Shown one piece after another: positions 25,399-35,118 of a stretch of DNA of 64,000 bases (position 1 is the first letter of the stretch; each line of letters begins with the position of its first letter). The DNA lies in NCBI GenBank assembly GCA_041398825.1, contig JAWKTX010000006.1:1-64000 (forward strand), written 5' to 3'. A model generated the notes under the pieces. It had not been told where the DNA came from. It made no database searches and worked only from the letters and a program-made list of their open reading frames with translations. Made by a program: the position numbers and the translations under genes. The DNA comes from Planctomycetaceae bacterium. GTDB lineage: Bacteria; Planctomycetota; Planctomycetia; Planctomycetales; Planctomycetaceae.

Positions 25399-28300
25399 GT
25401 GCCACAGCACAATGCCGATTTCAGGCACCATCATCGATCCTGCCGCTTTTTCCCCCGCGGCTTTTTCTCCTTCGGGCTTTTGAGCGTCGCTGTATTTTGG
25501 CTGACCGTCTGTCATTCATTTGTGCTCGCCCAATCACCATCTTCAAGCGTCGAAGACATCATTGCCATCGAGACGTTCGATCAGACATCGCACCCTCTCC
25601 ACCGGGCAAACAGCGGATCAGGCTGGCGTGGACCATGGAAGACATCGCGATTCATGACGGCAGAATCCATCATCGAATCTGTCATGGAGAACGGGACGAC
25701 TGAGATCACGGAATCCTTCGGACGGATTCGTGGCACCGGCGATCGCAACAACCCCATCCGTCGTCCACTGGAACAGCCAATCAGCCGCGAAGATGTTTAT
25801 GTCGCTTTCGAAATTCGTTACTGCAGCGACGCAGCATCAGAAACAGACTCAAAATCAACGGCGGTAGACCCGGAGTTCTTCGTGCTTTGGCTGGATCGCA
25901 TTGATGGCGGTGACCAGGCGACACATGCGCGAGGGGTGCCGAACATCGGGATTCATCACGCGGACCGAGGCCCTTCAAAGGGCCGCAACGTATTCATGGT
26001 GCGTACGGATCCCGCGAACACTGTGTGGAGCCGCATCGAGCCGAAGAACGGACAGTGGCATCGAGTCGTCGTGAGACTGACAAATTCCGATGAAGAATCG
26101 CGGTCAGAATACAGCACAATTGAACTCTGGATCGATCCACATCCAGACGATGCAGCCAAACCCGATGCGACCCTGACCGGCGCGCCGAGCATCAGTGCGA
26201 TTCAGTGGCTGGGATTTGCAACCGGCGTGAAGACCGAATCCACCGACGAAATCAGCGTACGAAATCTGTTGCTCACTGCCAGTTGGGAGACAGTCACAAG
26301 TGACGTCACAACACTGCGGCAGACGACTTCGATGGAATCGCCCGGACACAACGGCGTGGTTTGGAGTCAGCAGGTCGATTTCAGGCGAGATGTTTATCCG
26401 TTGCTTCAGGATCGCTGTTTTTCGTGCCATGCGGGTGACAATCCGGAGTCTGGTTACCGGCTGGATGTGCTGCGTGAGTATTTTGGGCACAGCACAGGAG
26501 ATGTTCTGGCCATTCGCGGTCGAAGTAACCACAGCAAGCTCATCGACGCCGTGACTACGTCCAAACTGGAACAGCGTATGCCTCCACAGGATGAGCCCGC
26601 ACTCGAAGACCAGCAGATCGCGCTGCTGAAAGCGTGGATAGATCAGGGAATGGTCTGGGACGAAGAATTACTGCCGACGCCGAGAGTCACATCGGATCAC
26701 TGGGCGTTTCAGCCGATCCGTCGACCTGAAGTTCCCAGGATCGGTGACTCATGGGTGCAAACTCCGGTGGACGCATTCATCCTGAGATCCCACATCGATG
26801 CCGGGCTGCAGCATGCGAACGAAGCGCCACCAGACATACTGGCTCGGCGATTGTATCTCGACTTGACGGGCTTGCCGCCAACTCCGGAACAGCTGACCGA
26901 GTTCCGGCTGAAGTCGCCCGACAATGCCTGTTCGGAATTGGTAGATGAACTTCTGGCATCGCCACATTATGGGGAACGCTGGGGGCGGTACTGGCTGGAT
27001 CTGGCTCGATGGGCTGAGAGTCAGGGTTACCAGCATGATTTTGTCCGCCCTTATGCATGGCGTTATCGCGACTACGTCATAGACAGCTTCAATCGGGACA
27101 AACCTTTTGACCAGTTCATCAAAGAACAACTGGCTGGCGACGAATTGCAGCCCTATTCGGATGAGAATCTGATTGCGACCGGATTTCTCGCAGCAGCGCG
27201 TATCAGCGGCAATCAGGAAGACGATGCGATTCAGCGCAATGATGTGTTGGTGGATATCGTTAACGCAACAGGAAGCGTATTGCTGGGTCTGACGCTCGAA
27301 TGTGCTCAGTGCCACAATCATAAAATCGATCCCATCAGTCAGCGTGACTACTACCGCATGCAGGCTTTCTTTATTCAAGGTCAGCTGGGCAATCTTTCGC
27401 TGCGTGACCCGAATATTCCGAACCCGACAGATATCAGCGAATGGATTCCTGAGCCATCCTTTGATTTCTATTCCAAAGAGGTGAAGTCTCTGACCTCGAA
27501 GAAGCTGTTCCAGGCAACTGATCGGCCGCATACGTGGGGATACCTTTCGGCAGCCACGGGTGATCCGGACATCGAACGATTTCCAGTGGTGAACCGCCGT
27601 CCGATTCGCTGGCAGCCAGCAGCACTAAAGTCGATGCAGGCACACATGCTGATCCGGGGCGACGCTGGAAGTCCGGGCCCGCCTGTCCGTGAGGGATGGC
27701 CGGAAGTTCTGGGAGCAACCCCCGACAAATTGGGACCCAGAAGTCGTTCTGCGCTGGCCGACTGGATGACAGACCGGCAGAACCCACTCGTCGCTCGAGT
27801 GTGGGTGAACCGAATCTGGCAGGGGCATTTTGGACGCGGCATTGTGGCGACAGCCAGCGATTTTGGTATTGGCGGGTCGAAGCCCAGTCATCCTGAGTTG
27901 CTGGATTGGCTGGCGTGTGAGTTGATGGACCATGGCTGGAGCACGAAGCATATCCACCGCCTGATTGCCGACTCCGCCGTGTTTCGACAGCAAAGAATGC
28001 ATCACGAAACGAACGCAGCCATTGATCCCGAAAATCAGTTGCTTTGGACATGGCCGCGACGACGTTTGGAAGCCGAAGCAATTCGGGATTCCGTGCTGGT
28101 TGCAACCGGTGAACTCGATCGCAGCCTCGGCGGAATAAGTATTCCGCCGGAACGTGAAGAACAAAAGCCTCGACGGACCATCTACCTGTTTCAGCAGCGC
28201 AGCGCGATGCCATCGGTCATGGAAATGTTTGATGCACCCAGCGGCATTGCGAGCTGTTCGCGCCGAGCTGTTTCGACAGTCGCACTTCAACCTCTGTTCC

Positions 28301-28569
28301 TGCTCAATAGTGAGTTTATGGCGCGGCGAGCGACTGCGCTGGCCGAGCGCGTTTCCGAAGCGGCCAGCGATCAGGATTCACAAATCGATCAGGCGTTTCT
28401 TCGGACACTGTCAAGGCTCCCGGATGCGGCGGAACGCGTGCTCGCCCACGAGGTCCTGGCAACTTCCAAACAGTCCCCCCCTTCCAATTCTTCCACTTCG
28501 ACACATCTGCCGCTCACCCGATTGTGTCACGCATTGTTGAATCTGAATGAGTTTGTTTACATCCCCTGA
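25399..28569 (+). CDS. LamG-PSCyt1-DUF1549-DUF1553 haem protein
   Basis: 1056 residues from a GTG start with a strong GAGGAGAAG ribosome site. A signal peptide ends near 'HSFVLAQ'. An N-terminal LamG-like module at about 50-305 is diagnosed by 'GSGWRGPW' and 'SVRNLLLTASWE'. PSCyt1 with 'CFSCHAGDN' is at about 341. DUF1549 carries 'YGERWGRYWLDLARWAES' and 'CAQCHNHKIDP' (about 635). DUF1553 is at about 790-1045 ('NPLVARVWVNRIWQGHFGRG'). The DUF1501 partner starts 81 bases downstream. Compared with the other two homologues here, the accessory lectin-like module sits at the N-terminus instead of the middle. Confidence 0.88.
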   Translation: MPQHNADFRHHHRSCRFFPRGFFSFGLLSVAVFWLTVCHSFVLAQSPSSSVEDIIAIETFDQTSHPLHRANSGSGWRGPWKTSRFMTAESIIESVMENGTTEITESFGRIRGTGDRNNPIRRPLEQPISREDVYVAFEIRYCSDAASETDSKSTAVDPEFFVLWLDRIDGGDQATHARGVPNIGIHHADRGPSKGRNVFMVRTDPANTVWSRIEPKNGQWHRVVVRLTNSDEESRSEYSTIELWIDPHPDDAAKPDATLTGAPSISAIQWLGFATGVKTESTDEISVRNLLLTASWETVTSDVTTLRQTTSMESPGHNGVVWSQQVDFRRDVYPLLQDRCFSCHAGDNPESGYRLDVLREYFGHSTGDVLAIRGRSNHSKLIDAVTTSKLEQRMPPQDEPALEDQQIALLKAWIDQGMVWDEELLPTPRVTSDHWAFQPIRRPEVPRIGDSWVQTPVDAFILRSHIDAGLQHANEAPPDILARRLYLDLTGLPPTPEQLTEFRLKSPDNACSELVDELLASPHYGERWGRYWLDLARWAESQGYQHDFVRPYAWRYRDYVIDSFNRDKPFDQFIKEQLAGDELQPYSDENLIATGFLAAARISGNQEDDAIQRNDVLVDIVNATGSVLLGLTLECAQCHNHKIDPISQRDYYRMQAFFIQGQLGNLSLRDPNIPNPTDISEWIPEPSFDFYSKEVKSLTSKKLFQATDRPHTWGYLSAATGDPDIERFPVVNRRPIRWQPAALKSMQAHMLIRGDAGSPGPPVREGWPEVLGATPDKLGPRSRSALADWMTDRQNPLVARVWVNRIWQGHFGRGIVATASDFGIGGSKPSHPELLDWLACELMDHGWSTKHIHRLIADSAVFRQQRMHHETNAAIDPENQLLWTWPRRRLEAEAIRDSVLVATGELDRSLGGISIPPEREEQKPRRTIYLFQQRSAMPSVMEMFDAPSGIASCSRRAVSTVALQPLFLLNSEFMARRATALAERVSEAASDQDSQIDQAFLRTLSRLPDAAERVLAHEVLATSKQSPPSNSSTSTHLPLTRLCHALLNLNEFVYIP

Positions 28570-28650
28570 TCGTCAATTCAGCGTCCAGTAACCCCCCCGG
28601 CTTCCTGTAACCAACTGCTTCCCATTATCGCCTCCTGTGAGAATGAACGA

Positions 28651-30090
28651 GTGAATAATTTCTCATCGCGTTTGAGCCAAAGCGTGCCCACGTGGACTCG
28701 CCGAACTTTACTGCAGGAAAGCGCGCTTGGCTTTGGCTCCCTGGCATTGTCGTCGTTGCTGATGGAGGAATGCACAGGCGCTGAATCCGCCGTGGGGCAG
28801 TTGGGACCGCATCATGCTCCACAAGCTCGCAGCATCATTTTTCTGTTCATGTCGGGTGGCCCGGGACAGACAGATACGTTCGATCCCAAACCTATGCTAT
28901 CGAAACTGGATGGGCAGCTTGTTCCCGAATCGATCGCGTCGACGGTCCCTAATATTCCCCGATCGGGTGTGAATTCGAAGCTGTTCGGGTCGCCGTTTTC
29001 GTTTCGGCAATACGGCGAAAGCGGAATTTCGGTTTCCAGCCTGTTCCCTGAAACCGCACAAATGGTGGACGATCTGTGCGTGATTCGATCGCTGAATCAC
29101 CGGATCCCTGTGCATGGTCCTGGCGAGTGTATTGCGTTGACGGGAAGCGGAGTGGGCGATCGCCCCAGTCTTGGTGCCTGGGCTGGCTATGGTTTGGGAA
29201 GTGAATCGCAGAATCTTCCCGGATTCATGGTCTTTCTATCCAGTGTCACCGGACCGCCGCCGCAACTGCCGGGATGGGGGACCGGGTTTCTTCCAGCCAG
29301 ATACCAGGGGACTCTGGTTGACGGCCAAAAAGGGGTGCCCTTCACCGAGATGCCCGGCGGGTACACGGAAAAGACCCGTCGCCAGCAGCTGAAATTCATC
29401 AATGAAATGAATCAACGTCACCTGAGCCGCCAGGGACCGGATCAGGAACTGGAAGCGCGTATCGCATCGTTTGAGCTGGGTTATCGCATGCAGGCGGCCG
29501 CGCCAGAAGTGTTCGACATCTCAACGGAACCTCAGTCGATCCAGTCCATGTATGGGTTGGATCAGCCAGAGACTGCTGAATTTGGGACTCACTGCCTGCT
29601 CGCGCGAAGACTTGTTGAACGCGGCGTGCGATGCATCCAGCTTCGCAATGGCGGCTGGGATGCCCATGGCAGCCTGGAGTCCAATCACCTGAAGCGGGCC
29701 GCTCAAACCGATCGCCCCATTGCAGCCTTGCTGAAGGATCTCAGGCAGCGCGGCCTGCTGGAAAATACGCTGGTGGTCTGGGGTGGCGAATTTGGAAGGA
29801 CACCAACCATTGAAGGGGGGGCCAGAGGAGCCAGACGCGGCCGTGATCATTCGCCGGCTGGCTACACCATGTGGCTGGCCGGAGGAGGAATCAAAGGAGG
29901 GCAGGTGATCGGATCCACGGATGAACTGGGGTACGTCCCTGTCGAACGTCCACTGGCACCGGCGGACCTGCACGCAACACTGCTTCACGCTCTGGGAATT
30001 GATCAGTACCGACTGACATGGCGTCATAATAATCGAGACGAAATCCCAACGGTCTTTGGTGGCGAAGTCATTCAGGAAGTCTTCGCCTGA
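28651..30090 (+). CDS. DUF1501 family twin-arginine secreted protein
   Basis: 479 residues starting at GTG 28651. The leader 'TRRTLLQESALGFGSLALSSLL' is of the Tat type. Body motifs match the DUF1501 protein at 5647: 'FLFMSGGPGQTDTFDPKP', 'RSLNHRIPVHG', 'VWGGEFGRTP', 'GRDHSPAGYTMWLAGGG' and 'HALGIDQYRLTW'. It follows the LamG-PSCyt gene by 81 bases in the same direction, giving the standard planctomycete PSCyt-DUF1501 pair. It probably works in the periplasm or paryphoplasm with its partner; the reaction is unknown. Confidence 0.9.
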   Translation: MNNFSSRLSQSVPTWTRRTLLQESALGFGSLALSSLLMEECTGAESAVGQLGPHHAPQARSIIFLFMSGGPGQTDTFDPKPMLSKLDGQLVPESIASTVPNIPRSGVNSKLFGSPFSFRQYGESGISVSSLFPETAQMVDDLCVIRSLNHRIPVHGPGECIALTGSGVGDRPSLGAWAGYGLGSESQNLPGFMVFLSSVTGPPPQLPGWGTGFLPARYQGTLVDGQKGVPFTEMPGGYTEKTRRQQLKFINEMNQRHLSRQGPDQELEARIASFELGYRMQAAAPEVFDISTEPQSIQSMYGLDQPETAEFGTHCLLARRLVERGVRCIQLRNGGWDAHGSLESNHLKRAAQTDRPIAALLKDLRQRGLLENTLVVWGGEFGRTPTIEGGARGARRGRDHSPAGYTMWLAGGGIKGGQVIGSTDELGYVPVERPLAPADLHATLLHALGIDQYRLTWRHNNRDEIPTVFGGEVIQEVFA

Positions 30091-30324
30091 TCAGAACGGC
30101 GATCTGATCAACACCTGAGTCCTGCGACGCGACATCGTTGCAAAGGCCACGCCTGTTTCCGTTGGCAGAAATCGCACTCCGTCTCTCATGGAATCAGTCT
30201 CTGTCTGCTGGTATCCTCCCCGGCTGCACTGACCCGGAGGAACATTCGGGGGTTGCGGGCAAAACCCACACTCAATCCAAATCCTCAATCATTCACAAGG
30301 CGGAGCCAGGGGCGCTGTCGCCTG

Positions 30325-32811
30325 ATGGAAAAACAGGAACCGATCATCTTGGGCCAGGAACCTCCGACAAAGCAGAACAATGATGCAACCGGTGAGGAGC
30401 AGAACCGGCAGGGAGATCTGACCAACGATGAAACCATTCTGGGTGCACCGAGTCCAACGCATGACGACGAACAACCGGCGTTTCAACTTCAGTCAAATGT
30501 CCGGCGAATTGGACGATATGAGCTCCGGGAAGAAATCGGCAGGGGCGGCTTTGGAAAGGTCTACCGTGCAATTCAGGTAGAACCCGTGCGCCGACAGGTT
30601 GCCATCAAACTGTTGAAAGCCGGTACAGATTCGGCATCGATCGCAAGGCGATTTCGAACGGAACAGCAACTGCTGGCTCTGATGAACCACAACGGCATCG
30701 CGCGCGTGTTTGATGTTGACACAACGGCGGATGGCACCATTTTCTTTGTCATGGAACTGATCCAGGGCAGTTCGATCGCCGACTTCTGCGACACCAATCG
30801 GCTTTCCATCGAACAACGAATCAAACTGTTCATCGATGTGTGCCACGCCATTCAGCATGCGCATGAAAAAGGGATTATCCATCGAGACATCAAGCCATCC
30901 AATGTGATGGTTGGTCGACAGGACAATGAAAATGTCGTGAAGATCATCGACTTTGGAATCGCGAAAGCGATGCAGTCTGTCACTCTTCAGGATGCGGAGA
31001 CTCGGACTAACGAGCTTCTCGGCACGCCCAGATACATGAGTCCTGAGCAAACCGGAATGCCAGGACTAACGGTCGATCACAGGACAGATGTGTATTCACT
31101 GGGTGTGCTGCTGTTTGAACTTCTGGTTGGTGAACCTCCGTTCGCAAAGGAACTGCAAACGGCCGAATCCCCTATTGCCTGGCTGTCCGTGATCCGCGAA
31201 AGGGAGGTAATGCCGCCATCCTCAGCCATCCGAATGCAGGGAACCCGGCAAACCGCGACTTCAAGAAACGAATCCGACGCAGAAAGACTGGCAAAGAAAC
31301 TGACAGATGATCTGGACTGGATCGTCCTGAAATGTCTGGAGAAGGACCCCCATCTCCGTTACGCAAGCGTCTCCGAGCTGGCGGATGACCTGCAAAGATA
31401 CCTGAAGCATTTGCCGATCCAGGCACGCCGTCCGGGGCTCATTTACAAACTCCGAAAACAGATTCGTCGAAACCAAACGGTTTTCAAACTGTCTGCAGTC
31501 TTTGCAATCTTGCTGACGACCGTAATTTCTTTTTCGATCTGGCGACTGAAGGACAGTCAACACGTCGTTTCGCGTCTGGAGGATTTGACGCACATCACCG
31601 AACTCATCAGCCGGCACGGCGCACTCGTGAACCTTCCGTTGAAAGATCGAAGGACTCATATGCTCGCCTGGATGTCGGAGGCTGACGATCTCCTCACTCG
31701 AAAAGATCTTGCCGACAAAGCTCTTGCCGAGCTCGGGAATTCGGAACTGTCAGACGGCCCGGTGATGTCTTCGACAGATTCGGCACTCGATACCACTCTG
31801 ACTCAGAGTAAAGCCGAACTGCTGGTCCGGGAATTTGAAAACCTGGCATCATCGGACGGACCGAGAGCCGCTGTTGTCGGATGGCTGCAACGAACCCCTT
31901 CCGACGCACAACTGGCCGAGCGCTGGCACCTGGCAGATGAAACTCTCCGGGCCGAATACAACGGTCTGGTCCTGGAGTACCGCGAAGGTCTCTGTCCCAT
32001 TGGAAAAAACCCACAGTCAGGACTCTATGAATTCGTCGACCATCGGCACGGACTCCTGCCCGAGATCCGGAATGGCGAATACCGTCCGGACGCCGTGACC
32101 GGGATCATCTATGTGCTGATCCCGGGTGGTCGTTTTCTCATGGGAAGTCCCGCATCCGAACCCGGCAGAAAACGCGACGAAGATCTACACGAAGTAACGC
32201 TCAGCCCGTTCCTGATTTCAAAATATGAAATCACTCAGGGCAACTGGGCACGCATCCATTCTGTGGTCGCCGGCGACACCGCAGCATTCGATATGCCCGT
32301 TTGCGGAATCAGCTGGGCCGAAGCGGAATCCTTCTGCAAGACAGCAGAATGCTTCCTGCCAACAGAAGCACAGTGGGAATTTGCATGTCGAGCCAACTCT
32401 CCATTGCCGTATTCCGGAGCCCACAGCATGGATGATCTCGGATGGCACGTGGACAACTCTGGTTCTGAACGACATCGGATAGCAGAAAAACAACCCAACG
32501 CTTTTGGATTGTTCGACATGCATGGCAACGCCATCGAATGGTGCCGTGACGTTTATTCAAACGACTTCTATCTGCAGCCCGAAGCTAAAGTGCCAGATCC
32601 CATAAACGAAGGATTGGCTCCGGGAACGCTGAAAGAAAAACGCGTGCTGCGCGGCGGAGGATTCGATGGGCAGGTGAACTACTGTCGGTCAGCCGATCGG
32701 TACGCAGAATACCCCTCGCCCGAAAATGGACATCGCACCTTCGGAGTCAGGCCCGCCCGGCCAATCCATCCGCCGGAACCTTCAACCGCCGCCACTACCG
32801 ACCGCTTGTAG
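30325..32811 (+). CDS. Serine/threonine protein kinase fused to FGE/SUMF1-like domain
   Basis: 828 residues from the ATG at 30325; the frame also opens at a TTG at 30253 with no support. The Hanks-type kinase domain spans about 62-370: 'IGRGGFGKVYRA', 'VAIKLLK', catalytic 'HRDIKPSNVMV' (about 185), 'DFGIAKA' (about 208) and 'GTPRYMSPEQ'. A single membrane helix at about 386-406 is followed by a spacer, then a formylglycine-generating-enzyme (FGE-sulfatase) fold at about 594-828 ('IPGGRFLMGSPASE', 'CFLPTEAQWEFACRA', 'NAIEWCRDVY', 'RVLRGGGFD'). Only one of the two FGE catalytic cysteines seems present ('VNYCRSADRY'), so this domain is probably a binding or sensor module. Confidence 0.9.
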   Translation: MEKQEPIILGQEPPTKQNNDATGEEQNRQGDLTNDETILGAPSPTHDDEQPAFQLQSNVRRIGRYELREEIGRGGFGKVYRAIQVEPVRRQVAIKLLKAGTDSASIARRFRTEQQLLALMNHNGIARVFDVDTTADGTIFFVMELIQGSSIADFCDTNRLSIEQRIKLFIDVCHAIQHAHEKGIIHRDIKPSNVMVGRQDNENVVKIIDFGIAKAMQSVTLQDAETRTNELLGTPRYMSPEQTGMPGLTVDHRTDVYSLGVLLFELLVGEPPFAKELQTAESPIAWLSVIREREVMPPSSAIRMQGTRQTATSRNESDAERLAKKLTDDLDWIVLKCLEKDPHLRYASVSELADDLQRYLKHLPIQARRPGLIYKLRKQIRRNQTVFKLSAVFAILLTTVISFSIWRLKDSQHVVSRLEDLTHITELISRHGALVNLPLKDRRTHMLAWMSEADDLLTRKDLADKALAELGNSELSDGPVMSSTDSALDTTLTQSKAELLVREFENLASSDGPRAAVVGWLQRTPSDAQLAERWHLADETLRAEYNGLVLEYREGLCPIGKNPQSGLYEFVDHRHGLLPEIRNGEYRPDAVTGIIYVLIPGGRFLMGSPASEPGRKRDEDLHEVTLSPFLISKYEITQGNWARIHSVVAGDTAAFDMPVCGISWAEAESFCKTAECFLPTEAQWEFACRANSPLPYSGAHSMDDLGWHVDNSGSERHRIAEKQPNAFGLFDMHGNAIEWCRDVYSNDFYLQPEAKVPDPINEGLAPGTLKEKRVLRGGGFDGQVNYCRSADRYAEYPSPENGHRTFGVRPARPIHPPEPSTAATTDRL

Positions 32812-33211
32812 ACTCGACGACCCCGTCGACACCGCGTCCCTAGCGGTCGACGTCCAGGATCAGCGTTGCAACCCCGGATTCAAGCTCGAAGTGACGTCCC
32901 GAACGGACCCGCAAACACCCGCGAAACGCCTGGTGATTGACGCAGCAGAACACCGAGGGGCATTTTCCCGAATGAACGCCGAACATCTCCGGGCTATCGC
33001 AGTGAATTGATGTTCCACTCCAATGCTGCCCGAGCAGCATATCCGGTGCAGGACCTTGTCAGACCTGCCGTCAAACGATTCTGTGCACAGAATTCACGCA
33101 TTCGCGAAGGCAGTCGGGAAACCATCGTGTTGTCAGGTCTCCTGCTCGAGCCAGTCCCGTTTTTCAGCTGGCTACTAATCTAAACTAAGGTTAGGCAGTC
33201 TGGTGATGCTG
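32812..33211. other. Intergenic spacer carrying palindromic element C
   Basis: 400 bases between the convergent kinase-FGE gene and the leftward small membrane protein gene. Apart from the partial palindromic element at 33108-33174 I see nothing coding. Confidence 0.5.
33108..33174 (+). repeat. Dispersed palindromic element, copy C (partial)
   Basis: Only the 3' two thirds of the element is recognisable: GGGAAACCATCGTGTTGTC, AGGTCTCCTGCTCGAGCCAG and TCCCGTTTTTCAGC. The 5' outer arm is missing or diverged beyond recognition. Confidence 0.65.
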
Positions 33212-33553
33212 CTACTTCGATGACGATGTTGCTTCGGGCGATTGTTGGGTTGCCTTGTCCGGCCATTTTAGAATTCGGATGCGAAGAAACAGAATCAATT
33301 CACCGGTCTGGTACAGGATGTCAGGCAGGATGAATCCGATCATCCAGAGCGGCGACTGAATGAACTGAAAGTAATTGCGACAGCCGATGAATGCCACAAT
33401 CCCGGCCATGCTGGCAACTCCGGGAACAGCACTTGTAGATGAGCGGCCGCGGCATCGGATAAAGAACACACCAATATCAATCATCGCCGACACTGCCCAG
33501 TAGAACAGTGCCACCGCTACCAGAATCCCGACAAGTGCATCAACAATAATCAT
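33212..33553 (-). CDS. Small integral membrane protein of unknown function
   Basis: 113 residues from the ATG at 33553; a TTG at 33595 would add 14 residues. Hydrophobic segments are near residues 3-25 ('VDALVGILVAVALFYWAV'), 50-62 and 68-85, and the C-terminal tail is polar and Ser-rich. No motif is recognised. It lies just downstream of the unknown gene ending at 33620 in the same direction, so the two may be cotranscribed. It is likely a real inner-membrane protein because hydrophobicity is well patterned and the frame has good codon use. Confidence 0.55.
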   Translation of the reverse strand: MIIVDALVGILVAVALFYWAVSAMIDIGVFFIRCRGRSSTSAVPGVASMAGIVAFIGCRNYFQFIQSPLWMIGFILPDILYQTGELILFLRIRILKWPDKATQQSPEATSSSK

Positions 33554-33619
33554 GGCAAGGGCATCCCGGCAACCAGAAACGGCGCGATCCCGCAACTCCG
33601 GCTGAACTGATTGTTATTC

Positions 33620-34060
33620 TTATTCAGGTGAACCCACAACATCGGTTTCCAGAAATCGTTCACCGGGTGTGCCGTACAATAGTCTGAGCAACAATGACCG
33701 GGTGTCGAGCGGCAACTTGTCACACGGTATCAGCAGCACAATTATCAGGGCGCGCTGCGGAGTGGACTTCGATTGCAGGCGTGCCAGCAACCAGTCGATA
33801 TCCGAAAGCAGAATGCTGGATGCGCAACCTGACGTGTATGCGAAAAGAGTAACGTCGCGAAGAAAGTTGGTTTGTTCTGTTGTCAGTGCGCAGCTGCAAT
33901 CCGCAAGCCGATCATCAACGTGCTTCAGGACTTTAAACAGTTTGGTCCTGGAGTCTCCATCGAAGGAATTAAACATGCGGGTCATTGCAGCGGACGACCA
34001 CCGCGGATCAGCCGGATCGGCAAGAAATCCATCGAGCAAATTTATGTAGGTTCGTGTCAT
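33620..34060 (-). CDS. Hypothetical protein, helical, unknown function
   Basis: 146 residues beginning 'MTRTYINLLDGFLADPADPRW'. The sequence is rich in amphipathic helices ('KLFKVLKHVDDRLADC', 'IDWLLARLQSK', 'RSLLLRLLYGTPGERFL') with no signal peptide or membrane segment. I recognise no family. It could be a small cytoplasmic helical-repeat protein. The start lacks a good ribosome site. Its 3' end is 66 bases from the start of the next leftward gene. Confidence 0.5.
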   Translation of the reverse strand: MTRTYINLLDGFLADPADPRWSSAAMTRMFNSFDGDSRTKLFKVLKHVDDRLADCSCALTTEQTNFLRDVTLFAYTSGCASSILLSDIDWLLARLQSKSTPQRALIIVLLIPCDKLPLDTRSLLLRLLYGTPGERFLETDVVGSPE

Positions 34061-34385
34061 GCGATTCGCAACGCATCAGAAGCAGGACATTACGCCGTGA
34101 TCACGGGGACGGTCTGGAATCAGATTGGCAAATTCAGATCGGAAGTGCAAACAACGGCGTCCCTGATTGCGGGGTGTTATGCAGACTTCCCCGCAATGCC
34201 TCGCGACGAACAGCAACTTTCCTGCTCATCCGGCCGACCGAATCCACTTCGGCGGAATGAGACCGCGTCGAAGGGGATGCTCACGATGCTCACGATGCTC
34301 ATCGCGATCACAATCACAGACTCACGACAACGACGGCAACACGGCGTGGTTTCCAACAAGCAGACAGCACACCACACCACAGGGA
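34061..34385. other. Intergenic spacer downstream of BLUF gene
   Basis: About 325 bases between two leftward genes. It contains a short tandem repeat (GATGCTCAC three times near 34275-34300). Rightward open frames here have no ribosome site or recognisable product. It must hold the promoter of the gene starting at 34060. Confidence 0.45.
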
Positions 34386-34823
34386 TTACTGTAGTACGGA
34401 CTCGTTGATGAAACCTTTGAAGACCTGTACCAGAGCTGCGGGACGGGTTTTGAAATTGCGGCGATAGCTGTCTCTGATCAGTTCCAGAAACTCCAGGTTC
34501 AGTTCCTCGTCGCGACGAAGCTGGAAGCAATCCATGCTCCAGTCCGGAAAACCCCGATAATCCAGACTTTCATCGAAGAGATATTCCATTGCACGGTGAC
34601 GGTTGTCTGCTTTCAGTTTAGCCGTCAGCTTTCGTAGTTGTGATTCTTCACCTTCCAGAAACTGAAGAAAACGACCGTTCTGATGGAACATGACGCCCGT
34701 AATTCCATTGGCGGCGTTGTTACGTTTGGCCACTTCCAGAATGTCGCTCAGATCCTTCGTCAGCGAATTCTGATTGCCCGTGTATTCACTCGTATAAACC
34801 AGCAAATGCAGGTCATCGTTCAT
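34386..34823 (-). CDS. BLUF-domain blue-light photoreceptor (single domain)
   Basis: 145 residues from the ATG at 34823, preceded by a G-rich ribosome site (GGGGGGA, 8 bases); the longer frame to 34925 is not needed. The flavin-binding BLUF domain fills residues about 5-100: the conserved Tyr10 in 'LLVYTSEY', Asn36 in 'RNNAANGITG', the photoactive Gln54 in 'GRFLQFLEG', and 'ADNRHR'. These match the Tyr, Asn and Gln essential for the red-shifting FAD photocycle in AppA and related proteins. A 40-residue C-terminal helix pair replaces an output domain, so it should signal by contact with an unknown partner, as short BLUF proteins do. Confidence 0.9.
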   Translation of the reverse strand: MNDDLHLLVYTSEYTGNQNSLTKDLSDILEVAKRNNAANGITGVMFHQNGRFLQFLEGEESQLRKLTAKLKADNRHRAMEYLFDESLDYRGFPDWSMDCFQLRRDEELNLEFLELIRDSYRRNFKTRPAALVQVFKGFINESVLQ

Positions 34824-35118
34824 TTCTGTGTCCCCCCAAGCTGAGAAGTGAAGCTTCTCCAGACGCAAACGTAGCATTCCCGACACAGAATTCCTGGAAA
34901 AATTTCTGGTGCCAGGGGTTTTCACTACTTCCTGCGGATGCCGCCTTTCCGAAATTTGCAGGCGTCGCCCGATGAGCTGTCAACGGAACGAATGAATCGC
35001 GCTGGAGAGTAAAGGGGCTCACTGACTTTTCGGAGAATTCGATTCCCACTGACGCGGCATCTTTCCGGTCCTACTCCCGGCTTCAATTGGATGGCTGTTT
35101 TGTCGCGCGTATGAGCTG

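Noticed and set aside
26749..27531. 260-codon leftward frame inside the LamG-PSCyt gene
   Set aside because: Antisense shadow; the sense strand carries conserved DUF1549 and haem motifs throughout.
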